DNA of 7,940 nucleotides. Source: Fibrobacteraceae bacterium (GTDB taxonomy: Bacteria > Fibrobacterota > Fibrobacteria > Fibrobacterales > Fibrobacteraceae). The DNA lies in NCBI GenBank assembly GCA_021443045.1, contig JABUUT010000041.1, positions 27,473 to 35,412 of the forward strand, written 5' to 3'. The position numbers and the translations under genes were made by a program. This document shows, in pieces, positions 6,110 through 7,940 of this stretch. The stretch's first letter is position 1. The number at the start of each line of letters is the position of its first letter. The notes under the pieces were generated by a model. The model made no database searches, had not been told where the DNA came from, and saw only the letters and a program-made list of their open reading frames with translations.

Positions 6110-6155
6110 TATAGGGCACCTCTTAAAAAAAATGAATTTTTAGAGGTGCCTTATA
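6110..6155. repeat. 19-bp inverted repeat (foldback) in the divergent intergenic region
   Basis: The left arm 6110-6128 pairs with the right arm 6137-6155 around an 8-base loop. The core GGCACCTCT (6115-6123) and AGAGGTGCC (6142-6150) are perfect. One T-T mismatch separates the core from a four-base A/T stem near the loop, and the outer end extends by one G-T and four A/T pairs. No T-run follows on either strand, and it lies upstream of both flanking genes, so it is not a classical terminator. It could be a regulator-binding site, an RNA structure in the acyltransferase leader, or a small mobile-element remnant. Confidence 0.75.
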
Positions 6156-6216
6156 GTCTCAAAACCGATTGTTAACGTTGTCTGGGCTCGTAAATTTTGT
6201 TATTTTCTTCGTCGTT

Positions 6217-6918
6217 ATGTCATTCATCCGAGCCATTCTCTATTATTTAACCATCGCCGTTGCTCTCATTGTCATTGGTGTTCCCTACATGATGTTCCGT
6301 GGGCTCCTTCTTGGCCAGTGGATGGAATGCACCCGAATTTGCATTACCTTCTTTAACGCCTTGTTCAAGATTTTCGGTATCAAACTGAATGTGGTGGGTA
6401 AAGAGAACATTCCTCAGTGTACCGACTACGTTCTCATTGCCAACCACCAGAGTTTTTTAGACATTAATGTGCTGTGGCCGGCCATTGCCATTACCAGTTT
6501 TATAGCCAAGGGCGAACTGTGGCACATACCCGTTTTTGGATGGGTTCTCACTCGAATTGGATGCATTCCCGTAAACCGCAAGGACCCTCGTAAGAATGCA
6601 GGAATGGGCAAACTGGTTAAGGAACGTTTAGAAAATGGCTACACCATTACAGTGTTCCCCGAAGGCCACCGCAGCGCCGATGGTAAAATGCTTCCTTTTC
6701 AAAATGGCATTTTCCGCATGGCCAAAGAAAACCACTTCAATCTTTTGCCTGTAACTTTAATAAACACCGGCAAGGTGCTTTCTAAAACAAAGTTCTCCCT
6801 GGTGCCAGGGCAGGTGACCATTGTGGTCCACCCCATGCTTAAGCCCGAAGATTACGCCAACATGCAAATGGGTGACCTTCGCGATAAAATCCACGACACC
6901 ATCCAATCGGCCCTATAG
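6217..6918 (+). CDS. plsC: 1-acyl-sn-glycerol-3-phosphate acyltransferase (PlsC family)
   Basis: A 233-residue membrane-bound acyltransferase of the PlsC family, expected to transfer a fatty acyl group to lysophosphatidate in phospholipid synthesis; other lysophospholipid or lipid A-type acceptors cannot be excluded. A hydrophobic N-terminal helix region (about 4-33) anchors it. The four family blocks are visible: NHQSFLD with H77 and D82 of the HX4D catalytic motif, GCIPVNRKDP (115-124), FPEGHRS (147-153, where FPEGTRS is usual) and LLPVTLI (176-182). The start is uncertain: ATG 6217 gives the normal family length but lacks a Shine-Dalgarno; in-frame TTG codons at 6169 and 6178 would add 16 or 13 hydrophobic residues and also lack one. 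It stands alone, with about 100 bases on to the next gene. Confidence 0.88.
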   Translation: MSFIRAILYYLTIAVALIVIGVPYMMFRGLLLGQWMECTRICITFFNALFKIFGIKLNVVGKENIPQCTDYVLIANHQSFLDINVLWPAIAITSFIAKGELWHIPVFGWVLTRIGCIPVNRKDPRKNAGMGKLVKERLENGYTITVFPEGHRSADGKMLPFQNGIFRMAKENHFNLLPVTLINTGKVLSKTKFSLVPGQVTIVVHPMLKPEDYANMQMGDLRDKIHDTIQSAL

Positions 6919-6939
6919 GTCACAAATAAATTGAACTAC

Positions 6940-6972
6940 CGAGAAATCCTCGACTTTTGCCTACTCTTCGAG
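6940..6972 (+). terminator. Weak hairpin candidates after plsC
   Basis: Alternative short stems are possible: CGAG (6940-6943) with CTCG (6949-6952), followed by ACTTTTG; or CTCGA (6949-6953) with TCGAG (6968-6972). Neither has a strong stem or a real T-tract, so termination here is only a possibility. The rest of 6919-7018 is A/T-rich, with an eight-T run at 6998-7005. Confidence 0.2.
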
Positions 6973-7006
6973 TAAATTTCCAAACTATCCGCTAAGATTT
7001 TTTTTC

Positions 7007-7012
7007 TAAAAT
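7007..7012 (+). promoter_or_regulatory. -10-like box right before the transporter start
   Basis: TAAAAT lies six bases before ATG 7019, with no matching -35 box. Transcription from it would begin at or next to the ATG and give a leaderless mRNA. The TAA at 7007-7009 is also the in-frame stop that rules out any start further upstream. Confidence 0.2.
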
Positions 7013-7018
7013 TGCGCC

Positions 7019-7927
7019 ATGGTCTTGAAGGAACGAAAATCGAATGTTGCCTGGCATATTCTTGCTGTGGTAACTATCATTTTTTGGGGTACTAGTTTTG
7101 TGAGCACCAAAGTGCTCATCAACCATGGGTTTTCGGCCATTCAAATTTTTTTCATCCGATTCGTCTTTACCTATTTGATTTTGCTCGCCACAAGCCACAA
7201 GAAGTTCTTTTCCGAAAGCATTAAGGATGAGCTAAAATTTTTATTGGGCGGCCTTACGGGAGGTACGCTCTATTTTTTGACCGAAAATACGGCTCTCGCT
7301 TTTTCGCCGAGTTCCAATGTCTCATTGATTGTCTGTACCAATCCACTGCTGATTATGCTTGCAGGGGTGTTGTTCTTTAAGCGCGAAACACTTTTGCCTC
7401 GGCAGATTGTGGGTTCCTTGATAACTTTTGTGGGCATGGTGCTGGTGGTTCTCAATGGAAAGTTTATCCTGAAGATTTCGCCAGTGGGTGATTTACTTGC
7501 TTTTTGTGCAGCGCTTGCTTGGTGCGTCTATGCTTACTCTACGGACAAAATCCGCAGCAAGTACGATACCTTCTTTTCTATACGAAAGATTTTTTTCTAT
7601 GCGGTGCTCACTTCGGTTCCCTTTATGTTGTGGGATTGCTTTTTTTGTGGTGGGCAAGGTAATGCGGTTCCATGGGGCACGTTTACGGAGCCGGTTGTCT
7701 TTGGCAACTTTTTGTGCCTTGGAATTTTTGCAAGCCTTTTTGGTTATCTTGTCTGGAACAAGGTCATGGAAAAATTGGGAACGGTTCTTGCATCCAACTA
7801 TATCTATGGCATCCCCCTGGTGACTATGATTACGGCAGCCATCACTATTGGCGAAAGGATTTCCCCCGTGGCGGTGCTTGGTGCTGCGGCCATAATCATA
7901 GGAATGATTCTTGCAGAGAAAAAATGA
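7019..7927 (+). CDS. EamA/DMT-family transporter, ten predicted transmembrane helices
   Basis: A 302-residue inner-membrane protein of the drug/metabolite transporter superfamily with two EamA repeats (about 12-146 and 155-300). Typical marks are the first-helix pattern IIFWGTSFVSTK (20-31), the loop AFSPSSNVSLIVCTNPLL in repeat 1, GSLITFVGMVLVV closing it, and GTVLASNYIYGIPLVTMI followed by a conserved Gly-Glu and AAAIIIGMILAEKK at the end. About ten hydrophobic segments are spaced as in the family. Members export amino acids, metabolites or drugs, but the sequence does not show the substrate. ATG 7019 is the first possible start, because TAA lies in frame at 7007-7009; no Shine-Dalgarno is seen. 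The gene is complete, with TGA at 7925-7927. It forms its own transcription unit as far as visible. Confidence 0.9.
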   Translation: MVLKERKSNVAWHILAVVTIIFWGTSFVSTKVLINHGFSAIQIFFIRFVFTYLILLATSHKKFFSESIKDELKFLLGGLTGGTLYFLTENTALAFSPSSNVSLIVCTNPLLIMLAGVLFFKRETLLPRQIVGSLITFVGMVLVVLNGKFILKISPVGDLLAFCAALAWCVYAYSTDKIRSKYDTFFSIRKIFFYAVLTSVPFMLWDCFFCGGQGNAVPWGTFTEPVVFGNFLCLGIFASLFGYLVWNKVMEKLGTVLASNYIYGIPLVTMITAAITIGERISPVAVLGAAAIIIGMILAEKK

Positions 7928-7940
7928 CTTCGTCTGTGGA

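Noticed and set aside
1..7940. CRISPR array, tRNA, rRNA, intact insertion sequence, toxin-antitoxin or phage-defence cassette
   Set aside because: No spaced direct repeats, cloverleaf sequences, transposase motifs or such gene pairs were seen; coding content is accounted for by the listed genes.

Overview
The window reads as Fibrobacter (phylum Fibrobacterota), probably a gut or rumen strain. This is inferred from two Fibrobacter/Bacteroidota-style C-terminal secretion tails: an SPR-type tail ending the partial gene at the left edge, and a decayed tail with the words RFDLLGNR on the minus strand near 5750. A small minus-strand remnant also resembles the repeat-rich secreted proteins of that group. 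No search was run, so the genus is inference.

Layout. (1) 1-387: 3' end of a large secreted protein, perhaps a carbohydrate-active enzyme, ending in a type A (T9SS-like) sorting domain. (2) 473-5708: a compact plus-strand run of six genes, probably one operon: an EAL-HDOD signalling protein, recR (recombination repair), engB/ysxC (ribosome-assembly GTPase), an mlaE-like lipid-transport permease, its mlaF-like ATPase and pyrC (dihydroorotase). Gaps are 10, 11, -8, -4 and 31 bases. The 31-base gap holds an 11-codon reading frame that overlaps the mlaF stop at one end and the pyrC start at the other. (3) 5746-6017: a minus-strand secreted-protein remnant with intact signal peptide, ribosome site and -10 box; its sorting tail is now in another frame. 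(4) 6018-6216: divergent intergenic region with a strong 19-bp foldback. (5) 6217-6918: a PlsC-type acyltransferase. (6) 7019-7927: an EamA/DMT ten-helix transporter.

How they fit together. The operon is mostly housekeeping (repair, ribosome assembly, pyrimidine synthesis) combined with an outer-membrane lipid-trafficking ABC core and a c-di-GMP-type sensor/effector. MlaE and MlaF should form one membrane complex, but the substrate-binding MCE protein (MlaD) that usually follows them is absent here. The PlsC-like enzyme adds a second phospholipid function nearby, although it is in a separate transcription unit. There is no CRISPR array, tRNA, rRNA or intact transposase. The most unusual items are the pyrC minicistron, the frameshifted surface-protein remnant and the foldback.
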